The notes under the pieces were generated by a model. The model did no database searches. It was not told the origin of the DNA and worked only from the letters and a program-made list of their open reading frames with translations. The position numbers were made by a program, and so were the translations under genes. Of a stretch of 64,000 nucleotides of DNA, positions 26,365-34,862 are shown piece by piece. Source of the stretch: UBA1431 sp049324235 (GTDB taxonomy: Bacteria > Bacillota > Clostridia > Christensenellales > UBA1431). Numbering within the stretch: the stretch's first letter is position 1; every line of letters begins with the position of its first letter. The DNA is taken from assembly GCA_049324235.1 (NCBI GenBank), contig JBMOLJ010000060.1, forward strand, positions 1 to 64,000, read 5' to 3'.

Positions 26365-27597
26365 TCAATCTCCGGCAGGCCCGGGGAGCGTAAGCCGCAC
26401 CGATGTCCCCTCTCCTGGTGCGCTTTTGACTGTCATGCTGAATTTGTCCCCGTAGGCATAGGCCAGCCGTTTATATATATTGGAAATGCCCATGCCGGCA
26501 GATTTCGCGTTCAGGGACTGCCCCCCGTCAAATTCGAGGACTTCGCCCAGCCGTTCCCTGCTCATCCCCATACCGTTGTCTACGATTTCGAAAATAGCGC
26601 TGTCCTCTGCTATGTATCCGAACAGTTTTACGAAACCGTCGGATTCTTTGAGTTCCAGGCCGTGGATGACGCTGTTTTCGACAAAAGGCAGCAGGATAGC
26701 GGAAGGTATCAAATAGTCCCGTACCTCCGGCGCGACATCGACCGCATAGGAAAGCTTACTGCCGTACCGTATGGACTGAATCTTCAGATATCTTTCAACC
26801 TGTCCGATTTCCTCGTTCACGGATATTTTAACGTCCTTATGCCTGGCCGAGAAACGCAGCATCTCGGCCAGAAGATAGACAAGCTCCTGCGTCTTGTCCG
26901 CCTTTTCTATCAAAGCCAAGCTCCCTACCGTATTTAACACGTTAAACAAAAAATGCGGATTGATCTGGGCGTGCAGCGCTTTTATCTCTGAATCCTTCAA
27001 TGCCCTTTCCAGAACGACTCTGGCCTTCATCTCTTCGACCAGCTTTTGGTTGTTGCTTTTTAATTCCTCGTGCATGCTTTGCAGCATGTCTTTTTCAACA
27101 ATACTCTTCACCACCATGAACATCAGACGGGTGCTCGCAGCGATTTTATCGCATTTAACGACGGGAAGCCTGTTATACGCGTCCAGAATCTCCTTGTTGT
27201 CCAGAAGCCCGCTGGTGGGCTTTACAATAAAATCTATCCGTTCCATCTCCTCGTCGGGGAGCTTCACCTGTCCCGCCATGAAGGATGCCATGTACTGCCC
27301 GCGTATGATAATGGGAACGGCGAAGTCGATGAGGCCCGAGTGGCACTTGTATATGGCGGGCTTCCCCAGCCTTGCTGCCTCCAGGCCTCCATGCGCATCG
27401 GACTGGCAGCAGCATTGGCAATACTTTTCATTGTTTCGCATAAGCATGCAAAAATCGGTAAAATTGCTGTATTTCGTTACCGGCTCTCCCCGGTAGTCTA
27501 TGATTACGGCCGCAAATCCGGTCGCCTGCGAAAATTCGTCCTGTATTTCCTGCAGCAGGTCTTCATTGATAAAATCCTTGAGATGATACAGCTCCAT
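26365..27597 (-). CDS. Sensor histidine kinase with PocR ligand-binding domain
   Basis: 410 residues with no membrane segment. Residues 5-165 form a PocR domain with its cysteine pattern (NFTDFCMLMRNNEKYCQCCC, then IYKCHSGLIDFAVPII), a module that binds small hydrocarbon derivatives in propanediol and related regulators. A coiled linker leads to a LytS-type kinase core with the His in LHAQINPHFLFNVLNTVGSL, and N/G boxes (LPFVENSVIHGLE, IVDNGMGMSRER, SAGMGISNIYKRL). The start is at ATG 27597 behind GGAG; the frame opens seven codons earlier. No response regulator gene lies beside it. It is probably a cytoplasmic sensor of a carbon source, acting on a regulator encoded elsewhere. Confidence 0.9.
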   Translation of the reverse strand: MELYHLKDFINEDLLQEIQDEFSQATGFAAVIIDYRGEPVTKYSNFTDFCMLMRNNEKYCQCCCQSDAHGGLEAARLGKPAIYKCHSGLIDFAVPIIIRGQYMASFMAGQVKLPDEEMERIDFIVKPTSGLLDNKEILDAYNRLPVVKCDKIAASTRLMFMVVKSIVEKDMLQSMHEELKSNNQKLVEEMKARVVLERALKDSEIKALHAQINPHFLFNVLNTVGSLALIEKADKTQELVYLLAEMLRFSARHKDVKISVNEEIGQVERYLKIQSIRYGSKLSYAVDVAPEVRDYLIPSAILLPFVENSVIHGLELKESDGFVKLFGYIAEDSAIFEIVDNGMGMSRERLGEVLEFDGGQSLNAKSAGMGISNIYKRLAYAYGDKFSMTVKSAPGEGTSVRLTLPGPAGD

Positions 27598-27874
27598 GCC
27601 TTTTGCACTCCTTTTCACGCTCTTATGACCACATTTGCAGGCGTCCGCTGCGATTCATACCATGGTTTATTGTAACATGCCTTGCCTGAAAAAATAAAAG
27701 CACTTACCGGTCAACACCATGCACATTATTGTCCTTGCCGTACCAGTGCCGCGCACCCCTGCAAGATGCATAACGTCTATACGGGAATTTTTACATATAG
27801 TTGGATGAGGCAGTTCGTGCTATAGTTAGTTCAAGGGAAAATATACCAGTGAGGCTATCAGAGGAGGCTAAGCA

Positions 27875-28612
27875 GTGAAAAAGCGTATTGTGCGGATGGC
27901 ATTGACCATCCTCGTTCCGGTATGCATCGTATTGGCAATCACGGGGTGCAAGGACGGCGTGATCGGCAACGGACAGGCGGTAACAAAAGAAATTCAAATA
28001 AGCGACGCGCTGACGGGCGTTATAAATACCGGATCGTTCGAGGTTACCATCGACCCGTCGCTGAAAGGCAAGGCCGTCCTTGAGGGGGAAAGCAACATCC
28101 TGGACCTGGTGGAAGCCGGACAGAACGCCGACGGCGTATTCGAAATCGCTTTCAAGCCAGCCGCCATCCTGTCCCTGCGGACGGTAAAGGCGCGTATTCC
28201 GGCGGTAAACGGCGGGATATTCAGGATTGACGGCACAGGGAGCATCAGGCTCGACGGAGACAACGCGCTTAAAGGTGATATTTTTGACCTGCAGATAAAC
28301 GGTACAGGCAGCATGAAACTTAACCTTAACGCCACACAGCTCAGGGCGGTGATATCGGGCACGGGCAATGTGGACGTAACAGGTGAAGCCGGCAAATCGG
28401 AAATAGAGATAAACGGGACGGGGAATTTCAATGGCCTCGATTGCAAAGCGGCATCGGCAAATGTCCGTATTTCCGGGAGCGGAAACGCATATGTCAATAC
28501 AAGCGGCGCGCTTACCTGCAGCATCTTTGGTTCGGGCAACGTCGTCTATAAGGGCAACCCTGCGAAGATATCGGCTGACGGCGGCGGCAGCGGAAAGGTG
28601 AACAAGTACTGA
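27875..28612 (+). CDS. Lipoprotein with GIN (DUF2807) auto-transporter-like beta-helix domain
   Basis: 245 residues from a GTG start with GAGGAGG seven bases upstream. The signal peptide ends in lipobox AITGC. The rest is a repetitive beta-solenoid with many Gly-Thr-Gly or Gly-Ser-Gly turns (RIDGTGSIRLDGDN, INGTGSMKLNLNA, ISGTGNVDVTGEA, INGTGNFNGLDC, ISGSGNAYVNTSG, FGSGNVVYKG), the DUF2807 pattern. It is likely surface exposed and structural. It precedes the zinc-ribbon membrane protein at 28774 by 160 bases and might be co-expressed. Confidence 0.88.
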   Translation: MKKRIVRMALTILVPVCIVLAITGCKDGVIGNGQAVTKEIQISDALTGVINTGSFEVTIDPSLKGKAVLEGESNILDLVEAGQNADGVFEIAFKPAAILSLRTVKARIPAVNGGIFRIDGTGSIRLDGDNALKGDIFDLQINGTGSMKLNLNATQLRAVISGTGNVDVTGEAGKSEIEINGTGNFNGLDCKAASANVRISGSGNAYVNTSGALTCSIFGSGNVVYKGNPAKISADGGGSGKVNKY

Positions 28613-28773
28613 GTAATGCAGCAGTTTCAGGGTGTAGCCAAAAACGGCTGTAAACCGCGTGGAAGCGTCAATTTGATTGCTGAGACAGGCAGAATCATAG
28701 TATAATGTGTCAAAGGTTGTAATAATTGGGAAATTTGACGGGAATTTTTGAATAATGGTTGGGAGGAAAAAAA

Positions 28774-29805
28774 ATGAGTTCTCGATTCTGCCCGCAATGC
28801 GGGAAAGAGCTGGATGCGAACGCGCAGTTCTGCATATACTGCGGAGCGAACCAGACGCTTCAACCGGCTGCGCAGGCGCCGCCGGAGCCGCCGCCCGTGG
28901 CATATCCGCAGCCGGTAAATGCCGGGGCAAGACCGCCGCGCAAAAAATGGCCGATTTTTGTCATCATCGGGGTTGCCGCCGTCGTCATTGCTGCCGCGGC
29001 GCTTCTCCTCACCGGCGTTATCAAGCTGGGCGGCGCTGCCTTCGCACCGGCTGATATTAACGGGGAATGGAGCGCACAGATGTCCCTGGACGACGTCATC
29101 GGCACCGGGAGCGAAGCCGACAGCTTGAGGCAGTATAAAGGACAGACGCGATCAGGAGATGTTAATATTACCCTGGATCAAAACGGAAAGGGAACGGCGG
29201 AAATTAATAATGCAACGTATCCGGCCGAGCTTACAGGTTCCAGCCTGGTTATAAAGGGGCAGGCGCAGTATGGTGCATCCGATACGGTGGATTATACGGG
29301 CAGCATTACGAAAACCGCCGATGGATATGCGATCACCGGGAGTTATTCGAGCACGCAGTCGGGCCTAACCATCAAGGGTCAGTTGAAGATGCAGAAAAGC
29401 GGCGGCGCGCAAAACACCTCTACGCCCATAGCCACGGAGGCGCCATATTACACGCCCATGCCCACACCCTATCCCACATATTCATACACAACCGAGCCTA
29501 CCGCATATACAACGCAACAAACCACTATGCTCGAAGGGACATATCAGTGTATGTATGATGTGGATAACAGTAATGCTGCTTTAATTGAATTTAAAACCGA
29601 CGGCACCTGTGTGACATATACTACAGAGGAAACCGAACGCGTACCGGGTACTTATATTCTTAGCGGCAATACGCTCAGCCTCACGCGCTATCCGATCGGC
29701 AAGGAAACCGAGTACTATACGTATCAAATCTCCATGGGTACAGGCCAGTTTACGCTGACGAACCCGTCAACAGGCCAGACCAAAACCTTTGTCCAGGTAG
29801 AATAA
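28774..29805 (+). CDS. Zinc-ribbon, single-pass membrane protein with extracellular beta domains
   Basis: 343 residues. The N-terminal zinc ribbon (FCPQCGKELDANAQFCIYCG) is cytoplasmic, followed by a Pro/Ala linker and one membrane helix (WPIFVIIGVAAVVIAAAALL). Outside is a lipocalin-like beta domain (NGEWSAQMSLDDVIG ... GSITKTADGYAITGSY), a Thr/Tyr/Pro stalk, and a second beta domain of about 85 residues (LEGTYQCMYDVDNSNAALIE ... FTLTNPSTGQTKTFVQVE) resembling the C-terminus of the MORN lipoprotein at 2390. GGGAGG lies seven bases before the ATG. The function is unknown; zinc-ribbon membrane proteins of this build are abundant in Clostridia. Confidence 0.87.
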   Translation: MSSRFCPQCGKELDANAQFCIYCGANQTLQPAAQAPPEPPPVAYPQPVNAGARPPRKKWPIFVIIGVAAVVIAAAALLLTGVIKLGGAAFAPADINGEWSAQMSLDDVIGTGSEADSLRQYKGQTRSGDVNITLDQNGKGTAEINNATYPAELTGSSLVIKGQAQYGASDTVDYTGSITKTADGYAITGSYSSTQSGLTIKGQLKMQKSGGAQNTSTPIATEAPYYTPMPTPYPTYSYTTEPTAYTTQQTTMLEGTYQCMYDVDNSNAALIEFKTDGTCVTYTTEETERVPGTYILSGNTLSLTRYPIGKETEYYTYQISMGTGQFTLTNPSTGQTKTFVQVE

Positions 29806-29830
29806 TAATGGTGAAACTTCGAGCCATGCA

Positions 29831-29865
29831 AACAGCGTCCGGGAAAACCCGGACGCTGTTTTATT
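29831..29865. terminator. Terminator between the zinc-ribbon and EAL genes
   Basis: AACAGCGTCCGGG (29831-29843) pairs with CCCGGACGCTGTT (29848-29860) and is followed by TTATT. It lies between convergent genes. Confidence 0.9.
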
Positions 29866-29870
29866 GTACA

Positions 29871-31109
29871 TCAGGTTGCCTTGAAATCGATGCATAATAT
29901 ATATTTTTCATTCTCGATATTCCTGAAAACTTTGGAATAGGTTATGCAAAGATTCCCCGTAGCAAGGGAAACGTAAGGCTCGGTGATATATTTGTTCAGT
30001 TTTGCGTTTACAGGGCGGTAGTAATATTTCTTCATGGAATGGTCCGTACCTGTCCGCGCCAGATAAAAAACCGGATTCTCTTTGACATCGCTACCGCTAA
30101 TGGTTTTCCCGACCTGTATTCCATACGCGTCAAGGATATACGCGCATTCAATATTTTCGTTCGTATGTACGATTTCCGCAAGGCGGTTATCGAAATGCTG
30201 CTCGGGCGTCCTTACCAGTATCATAAGCGCATCGCTCATCACCGTATTCAGCTGCTCATATCTTTGTTCCTCCTCCTTGATGATGAAATTCATATATTCT
30301 TTGAAGCTGTTGTTAAGGATCTCTATCTTCCTGCCCAGAAATGCATCGGTTTCCCTGTACATTTCCTGCGGCCTGGAGAAATAAAATCCCTGAATCATAT
30401 GCCCGCCGTGCCGGAGTATCTGTATGGCCTCTTCCTCGGTCTCCACCCCCTCCGCGACAACGAGCGCTCCGATGGTATTCGCCAGGTTTATCATCGATTT
30501 AAAGACCTCCTGTTTGTGGTAATCGTTATGTATGTTCCTTATCAGGGACATATCGGTCTTTATGATATCCGGTTTTGCGAGCGGTATCCTGTTGAGGTTT
30601 GAAAAACCGGCTCCAACGTCATCCAACGCTATCAAAAATCCGTTTTCCCGGTATATGTCGATAAAATTCCTTAAGGCTGCATTATCCTGCACCTTTATTT
30701 CGTTTACTTCGATGACAACATTGTTTGGGTTTATTTTATGCCTGTTCACCTGATTCAATAAAAACTTTGAACCTGCCACCTTATCCAAAATGGATGCGTC
30801 GATATTTAGAAACAGGAGTTTATCCTTATTGTCTTCATAAATACCGGTGAAAGCCTCAAGAACCATCTCCCTGCATAACCTGTCCAGCTCGAGCGTTACC
30901 CCTGCATCCTGCGCGGCATCGAAAAGCAGGATGGGCGGAATAAGCTGATTCGTTTCCGTATTCAACCCGCGAACCAGTCCCTCCAAACCCAGAACCTTTT
31001 TCCTGTTTGGGGAGATCACCGGCTGAAAATGTACTGTTATTTTCTTGTTTTTGATTACATCGCTTATATTGAAAGTATCCTGCTGTTCCCGTTCCCATAG
31101 CACCTGCAT
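29871..31109 (-). CDS. EAL-domain cyclic-di-GMP phosphodiesterase, YkuI-like
   Basis: 412 residues. The EAL domain covers about 15-255 with the catalytic set intact: the Glu of the EAL position (LEGLVRG), Asn in LNIDAS, Glu in VIEVNE, the Asp pair in LDDVGAGFSN, Lys in IIKTDMSLI, Glu in VAEGVETEEE and Gln in IQGFYFSRP. A helical linker and a C-terminal PAS/Cache-like domain (CAYILDAYGIQVGKTI ... YILCIDF) match Bacillus subtilis YkuI. It should hydrolyse c-di-GMP to pGpG under control of the C-terminal sensor domain. The start is uncertain: ATG 31109 has AAAGG ten bases upstream, while GTG and TTG codons lie just before it and the frame is open to 31187. Two c-di-GMP riboswitches are in the same window. 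Confidence 0.9.
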   Translation of the reverse strand: MQVLWEREQQDTFNISDVIKNKKITVHFQPVISPNRKKVLGLEGLVRGLNTETNQLIPPILLFDAAQDAGVTLELDRLCREMVLEAFTGIYEDNKDKLLFLNIDASILDKVAGSKFLLNQVNRHKINPNNVVIEVNEIKVQDNAALRNFIDIYRENGFLIALDDVGAGFSNLNRIPLAKPDIIKTDMSLIRNIHNDYHKQEVFKSMINLANTIGALVVAEGVETEEEAIQILRHGGHMIQGFYFSRPQEMYRETDAFLGRKIEILNNSFKEYMNFIIKEEEQRYEQLNTVMSDALMILVRTPEQHFDNRLAEIVHTNENIECAYILDAYGIQVGKTISGSDVKENPVFYLARTGTDHSMKKYYYRPVNAKLNKYITEPYVSLATGNLCITYSKVFRNIENEKYILCIDFKAT

Positions 31110-31185
31110 CAACACATAACCTTTCAAATTTTGTTTTAAACTATGTTTTAAAAGTAGTTTTCCTTTCTGAAACAGTTTGAACGCC

Positions 31186-31265
31186 AAAAAACAAAAAACG
31201 CCTGACAGAAAGAAATCCTGTAAGCGTCTTTGCTTATCTCAGGTAAGCAGTCTCACCAGCATTGA
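31186..31265 (-). promoter_or_regulatory. Two-hairpin leader with terminator upstream of the EAL gene
   Basis: On the minus strand GCTTA-CCTGAGA-TAAGC is followed by a stem (CGCTTACAG / CTGTCAGGCG with one bulge) and TTTTTTG. It stands 75-100 bases before the EAL start and 150 bases after the stop of the upstream gene. It may be a simple terminator of the AAA/VWA operon or an attenuator of the EAL gene; I do not recognise a known riboswitch class. Confidence 0.5.
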
Positions 31266-31375
31266 ACAACATCCAAGATACATAATAAACTTTCAAACGG
31301 TTTAAGAAACAGGATTGCCGTATGTTACAGGGAATAATCTGGCATTTTCCGTACCTCCGGCATCAAAACGGTGAT

Positions 31376-31720
31376 TCAGGCCTGTTCAGGGCCAAGGTCA
31401 ACGGTCGTAAAGTACGTTCCCAGCATCATGGAATATCCCATCACGCAGGTTACCCTTCCCGATATCTGCTCACCGTACTTTTCCTTTAAAGGCATAAACA
31501 CCTCCGCCGGTGTCCCCCGCAGTAATACTTCCGCATCGGTAAAATCTATGGTAACGCATCCGTCAGTGTCGTCTTTATGGACTTTGGGAGGTTTTCCCTG
31601 CCTGCTCTTTGAAGCCAGTATAAACGCGCGTATGGGGCTGTCTTTGAGGAGCATTTCCTTTGCCGCCGCCTGCGCCCGCACCTTCATTTTACCGCCCACC
31701 GCAAAAAAATCAACGTTCAT
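31376..31720 (-). CDS. Small protein of unknown function, third gene of the AAA/VWA operon
   Basis: 114 residues. Three ATG codons follow the stop of the upstream gene within a few bases; the third has AAGGG eight bases upstream and is chosen. No signal peptide or membrane helix is present. Visible features are a basic patch (ASKSRQGKPPKVHKDD), a beta-rich centre (GCVTIDFTDAEVLLRG) and a hydrophobic C-terminal strand (VTCVMGYSMMLGTYFTTVDL). It is translationally linked to the VWA gene and probably works with it. I do not recognise a family. Confidence 0.78.
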   Translation of the reverse strand: MNVDFFAVGGKMKVRAQAAAKEMLLKDSPIRAFILASKSRQGKPPKVHKDDTDGCVTIDFTDAEVLLRGTPAEVFMPLKEKYGEQISGRVTCVMGYSMMLGTYFTTVDLGPEQA

Positions 31721-31725
31721 CATCA

Positions 31726-32856
31726 TTACCCTTCCGCAATATCGCATACCACGCTTTCCCCGAACGGGGGTTTCTTCCCCCCGGGGGTAAGTACCCACAG
31801 CGTTTTCTGGTTGGCGAATCCAGGCGCGGGGCCGTCGCCGTCCGTAAATATGATGAGCAGGGGAATCCGCATGGAATCGGCCAGCGCGAACACCGGCCTG
31901 AAATCCGTTCCGCCGCTCTTGACGCGCACGGAATCCAACGCAAACCGCCTTGCGGGCACGGGTTTTGTACAGGTGGTGTCGAACCGGGTAACCATCATGG
32001 AAACGCCCGTGATTTCATGGATGCTCAGCACTTCCGAATAAAACGCGTTAAATGTTTGAAGCGGGATGGAGCCGCTCTCGTCGACGGCAACAAGCACGTC
32101 GATGCCCGATGTATGCTTGTTCCCCGGAAAATCGTCGAAGCGTTTGGATACCCTTTTATAGGATTTACGGGTGAAAAACCTTCCTCTTCCGGTAATAAAC
32201 CGTTTAAGTATGCTCCTCCAGTTGAGCCTGTCTGAACGGTACACCGTATCGAGATGCATGCTTAAGGCAGCGCTGGTTTCTCCCCCGTCGGACGCGTAGC
32301 GCACCTTGTCCGAAAGCAGCCCTTTCATTACGGCATAGGCGGAAGCGTCATCGTTGTCCTCAATGGTATCGCATTCTACCTGCGACCCGTTGCTCAGTAT
32401 GATTTTGATATTGACGCTGGTTTGCAGTATGCCGGGCAAACCGGGGCTGTTTTTGATCACGTCGTAGTATTCTTCCGCGCTTGCCGATTCCCGCAATCCC
32501 GCCACTTCCGAGCGCATAGCGGAAACCGTGACCGCATCTTCTGTAAGCATATGCGGCGGGATATGCTCGTTGACCGCCATATCGCAGGCAGTGGCCCAGA
32601 GCGCCTCCTCCCTGCCGTTCCTCCTGAAGGGGTGCAGCAGCATCAGGTGCAATAACTGATGCAATAAAGCGCCCACCGCAATATCAGGGTGCAGGGATTC
32701 GAGCCACCCGGGATTGTATATTATCCTGGGAAACGCATCAAAAGCGCATGCGATTTTTGCCGTATTCCCCGGGGCAATAGGCAGGGACGCGGCCACATGC
32801 CCGTAGAAAGGCTGTTCAAGCAGCAACCGTATTAGGATCTCCTGCATCTTCATCAT
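31726..32856 (-). CDS. DUF2201 protein: zincin-like N-terminus plus VWA-like domain
   Basis: 376 residues. The N-terminal part resembles the putative metallopeptidase domain of DUF2201 proteins, but the usual HExxH reads HQLLH (in GALLHQLLHLMLLHPFRR), so the catalytic Glu is replaced by Gln and peptidase activity is doubtful. The C-terminal part is a VWA-like fold with a metal-site motif (DVLVAVDESGSIP) and later GGTDFRPVF and LLIIFTDGDG. Such proteins are usually encoded beside MoxR-type AAA ATPases, as here, and the pair is thought to act in assembly or remodelling of a target complex. It starts 14 bases after the ATPase gene. Confidence 0.87.
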   Translation of the reverse strand: MMKMQEILIRLLLEQPFYGHVAASLPIAPGNTAKIACAFDAFPRIIYNPGWLESLHPDIAVGALLHQLLHLMLLHPFRRNGREEALWATACDMAVNEHIPPHMLTEDAVTVSAMRSEVAGLRESASAEEYYDVIKNSPGLPGILQTSVNIKIILSNGSQVECDTIEDNDDASAYAVMKGLLSDKVRYASDGGETSAALSMHLDTVYRSDRLNWRSILKRFITGRGRFFTRKSYKRVSKRFDDFPGNKHTSGIDVLVAVDESGSIPLQTFNAFYSEVLSIHEITGVSMMVTRFDTTCTKPVPARRFALDSVRVKSGGTDFRPVFALADSMRIPLLIIFTDGDGPAPGFANQKTLWVLTPGGKKPPFGESVVCDIAEG

Positions 32857-32870
32857 GTACCCCGCACCGG

Positions 32871-33941
32871 CTACAACGCCGCAACAATGGCTTTTTGTAT
32901 GCGCGCAAAGCTGGACAGCTCGTCACTTAGCGTATCGAGAAGCTCCGGCCTTTTGTCGGCAATAAGCCGGAAAAATACGATGCACAGCTCATCCGGCAAA
33001 AGACCGGTGAACAGGTCGAGATTGTGCAGATGAACCTGCGTGTTCTCACAGAAAGCTGCACATTTGCGCACAAGCAGCGTCAGAATATCCATCCGTTTGA
33101 GCCGGATCAGGCGTTCGGCCTCCGGTCGGACGCTTTCAAAATCGTTCAGGATGGCTGCCGCCCTAGGAATGCTGAACTCCGGATCGGCAATAAAGCAAAA
33201 GAACTCGGTCGCCACTTCATGCCCTATGATGCCCGATACAAGTTCGAGCATAATGCTTTTTTCGAGGTTGCACCGGTTCATCAGTTCCTGTACCCGCGTC
33301 CAGCCCCTGGGCGTGGGCGCTTTCGCCAGGGCCGTGGAGTCCGCCGCGTTCTTTGTGATGAGCAGGCTCTCCGGGTTTGCCTGCAGATACGCCAGAACGC
33401 TGTCGCACGGCTCGTTCTGCAGGGAATAGGCGATATAATCATCCAGGTTCGTATGGATTTCTATGGATATGAACCGGTCGATCATAGCATCGTCCAGCAC
33501 GCCGACGGCGTAATTCATCGTGTCGGGGTTCATGGTTATGCCTATCTTCCAGCCGCCGGCCAGCGCGTGCCCGTTGATCTTCTTTTCCAGGAGCAGCGGA
33601 TACAGCACGGACACCGTATCGCTGGGGACCCTGTTGATCTCTTCGAGCACCAGCAGCCCTTCGGGCCGAAACAGTCCTTCGCTGACGGCCTGCCGCGTGG
33701 GGAGGAACTGGGGCGCGAGATATCGGGTAAGGCCCTTTTCCCTGTCCTTATCGGGCAGGCCCATGAAGTCCGGCCCTTCCAGCGCGGCGGCGTAGAGCGC
33801 CAGATGGTCCACGCCCATTTCCGCGGCGCACTGTTGGAAAATCGATGTCTTCCCCACGCCTCTTTCGCTGACCAGCGCGATAACGCTGTCCGTTTTTCGG
33901 AAGATTTCTTTGATACACTCCTTGGCAAGGCTTATCCGCAC
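32871..33941 (-). CDS. MoxR-like AAA ATPase
   Basis: About 356 residues. Walker A is SERGVGKTSIF and Walker B LLVLEEINRVPS. A sensor-like ITMNPDTMNYAVG with DDAMIDRFISIEI matches dynein-type or MoxR AAA ATPases. The C-terminal 150 residues are helical. The start is uncertain: the GTG at 33941 has GGGG eight bases upstream and begins SVR/ISLAKECIKE; the open frame extends 12 codons more from a TTG. As first gene of a three-gene operon with a VWA protein it probably forms a hexameric chaperone whose adaptor is the VWA partner. Confidence 0.86.
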   Translation of the reverse strand: MRISLAKECIKEIFRKTDSVIALVSERGVGKTSIFQQCAAEMGVDHLALYAAALEGPDFMGLPDKDREKGLTRYLAPQFLPTRQAVSEGLFRPEGLLVLEEINRVPSDTVSVLYPLLLEKKINGHALAGGWKIGITMNPDTMNYAVGVLDDAMIDRFISIEIHTNLDDYIAYSLQNEPCDSVLAYLQANPESLLITKNAADSTALAKAPTPRGWTRVQELMNRCNLEKSIMLELVSGIIGHEVATEFFCFIADPEFSIPRAAAILNDFESVRPEAERLIRLKRMDILTLLVRKCAAFCENTQVHLHNLDLFTGLLPDELCIVFFRLIADKRPELLDTLSDELSSFARIQKAIVAAL

Positions 33942-34170
33942 AGAAAACACCCCGATCGATATGTATTTATATGTCAATTTGAACAGAATTCTTTGTTAAT
34001 ATAATAACACATTTGAGGCATATGGGGTATTGCAAATACAAAATTGCCCGCAAACAGGTGTTTGCAGGCTTCGTTCATCACATGATTTTATCGTTCTTTC
34101 TAATTCTCATATCAAAATTGGGCCATAAAAACATCATAATCATATACATAGAAAAAGGGGGTGATTGGTT

Positions 34171-34449
34171 TTGCATACACATGCATTCAAAGGCGTGACT
34201 ACATATATAGATGGCCATTTGCATCTGTTCTCAGGAGTCTCAAGTGCCAGCCCGGATGTGCCGGGTCATACCCACTATATAACCGGGACCACCACAATAA
34301 GCAACGGCCATTCACATAGCTTTAATCTGATTACCCATACGCAAACGAATGTTAATTCAGGACACTATCATTATTATCAAGGAGATACAGCCATCGTACT
34401 CGGGCATAGTCATCCTATGGAAAGCACTACTTTTGTATTGGGAGAATAA
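34171..34449 (+). CDS. YmaF family histidine-rich repeat protein
   Basis: 92 residues. The likely start is the TTG at 34171, six bases after a strong GGGGGTGA ribosome site; the earlier in-frame TTG at 34165 abuts that site. The protein is a chain of short repeats around Gly-His-x-His (DGHLHLFSG, PGHTHYITG, NGHSHSF, SGHYHYYQG, LGHSHPM), the YmaF pattern, with 15 or so histidines in regular spacing. Metal binding is an obvious possibility. YmaF-type proteins occur in spore formers and the role is not established. There is no signal peptide. Confidence 0.87.
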   Translation: MHTHAFKGVTTYIDGHLHLFSGVSSASPDVPGHTHYITGTTTISNGHSHSFNLITHTQTNVNSGHYHYYQGDTAIVLGHSHPMESTTFVLGE

Positions 34450-34552
34450 TGGAAGCTTGGCTCAAATCTTTAAAACGCCATCATCTCACAAGGGCAGGAT
34501 GCACGCCCAAAAACTGAAAATTATAATAACAGAGGGCGTTCATATCCATCAT

Positions 34553-34702
34553 TCACCCGTCGTTCGGGTTGTTTTCCTCGCTGTAGACGACCCGGACATT
34601 CTCCGGCAAACCTATTCCGTTATTGGCACGCCGGGCTTCAGCTTCCTTTAGAAAATGGGATGCAGGCTTTTTACCGCCGTCCTTTTTTTTATCCTTTTTC
34701 AT
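34553..34702 (-). CDS. Small lysine-rich protein of 49 residues, unknown
   Basis: An ATG at 34702 lies five bases after a perfect GAGGAGGT ribosome site. The product is very basic at the N-terminus (MKKDKKKDGGKKPASHFLKE) and acidic near the end (VYSEENNPNDG). No signal peptide or cysteine is present. The excellent translation signals and biased composition argue for a real gene. It is convergent with ymaF. No family recognised. Confidence 0.7.
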   Translation of the reverse strand: MKKDKKKDGGKKPASHFLKEAEARRANNGIGLPENVRVVYSEENNPNDG

Positions 34703-34810
34703 CGTTTACCTCCTCAAACGTTTTTATTAGTCTGTGCATTCGATAGGCGGCATAATCATGCTATTAAAGTTGAATGGAATCCGGCTGAACCCTAAAATTG
34801 TTTAAAGCGC

Positions 34811-34841
34811 AAAAAAGCCGGTTTTATAAAACACCGGCTTT
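34811..34841 (-). terminator. Terminator at the end of the Tad operon
   Basis: AAAGCCGGT (34814-34822) pairs with ACCGGCTTT (34833-34841). On the minus strand the stem is followed by a run of six T. It lies 20 bases after the last gene of the operon. Confidence 0.9.
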
Positions 34842-34862
34842 CAGACGGATTTGGCACGGTTG

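Noticed and set aside
27791..28930. 379-codon open frame on the minus strand
   Set aside because: Antisense to the DUF2807 lipoprotein and the start of the zinc-ribbon gene; runs through their ribosome sites and has no domain.
33024..34004. 326-codon open frame on the plus strand
   Set aside because: Antisense to the MoxR-like ATPase with no translation signal.
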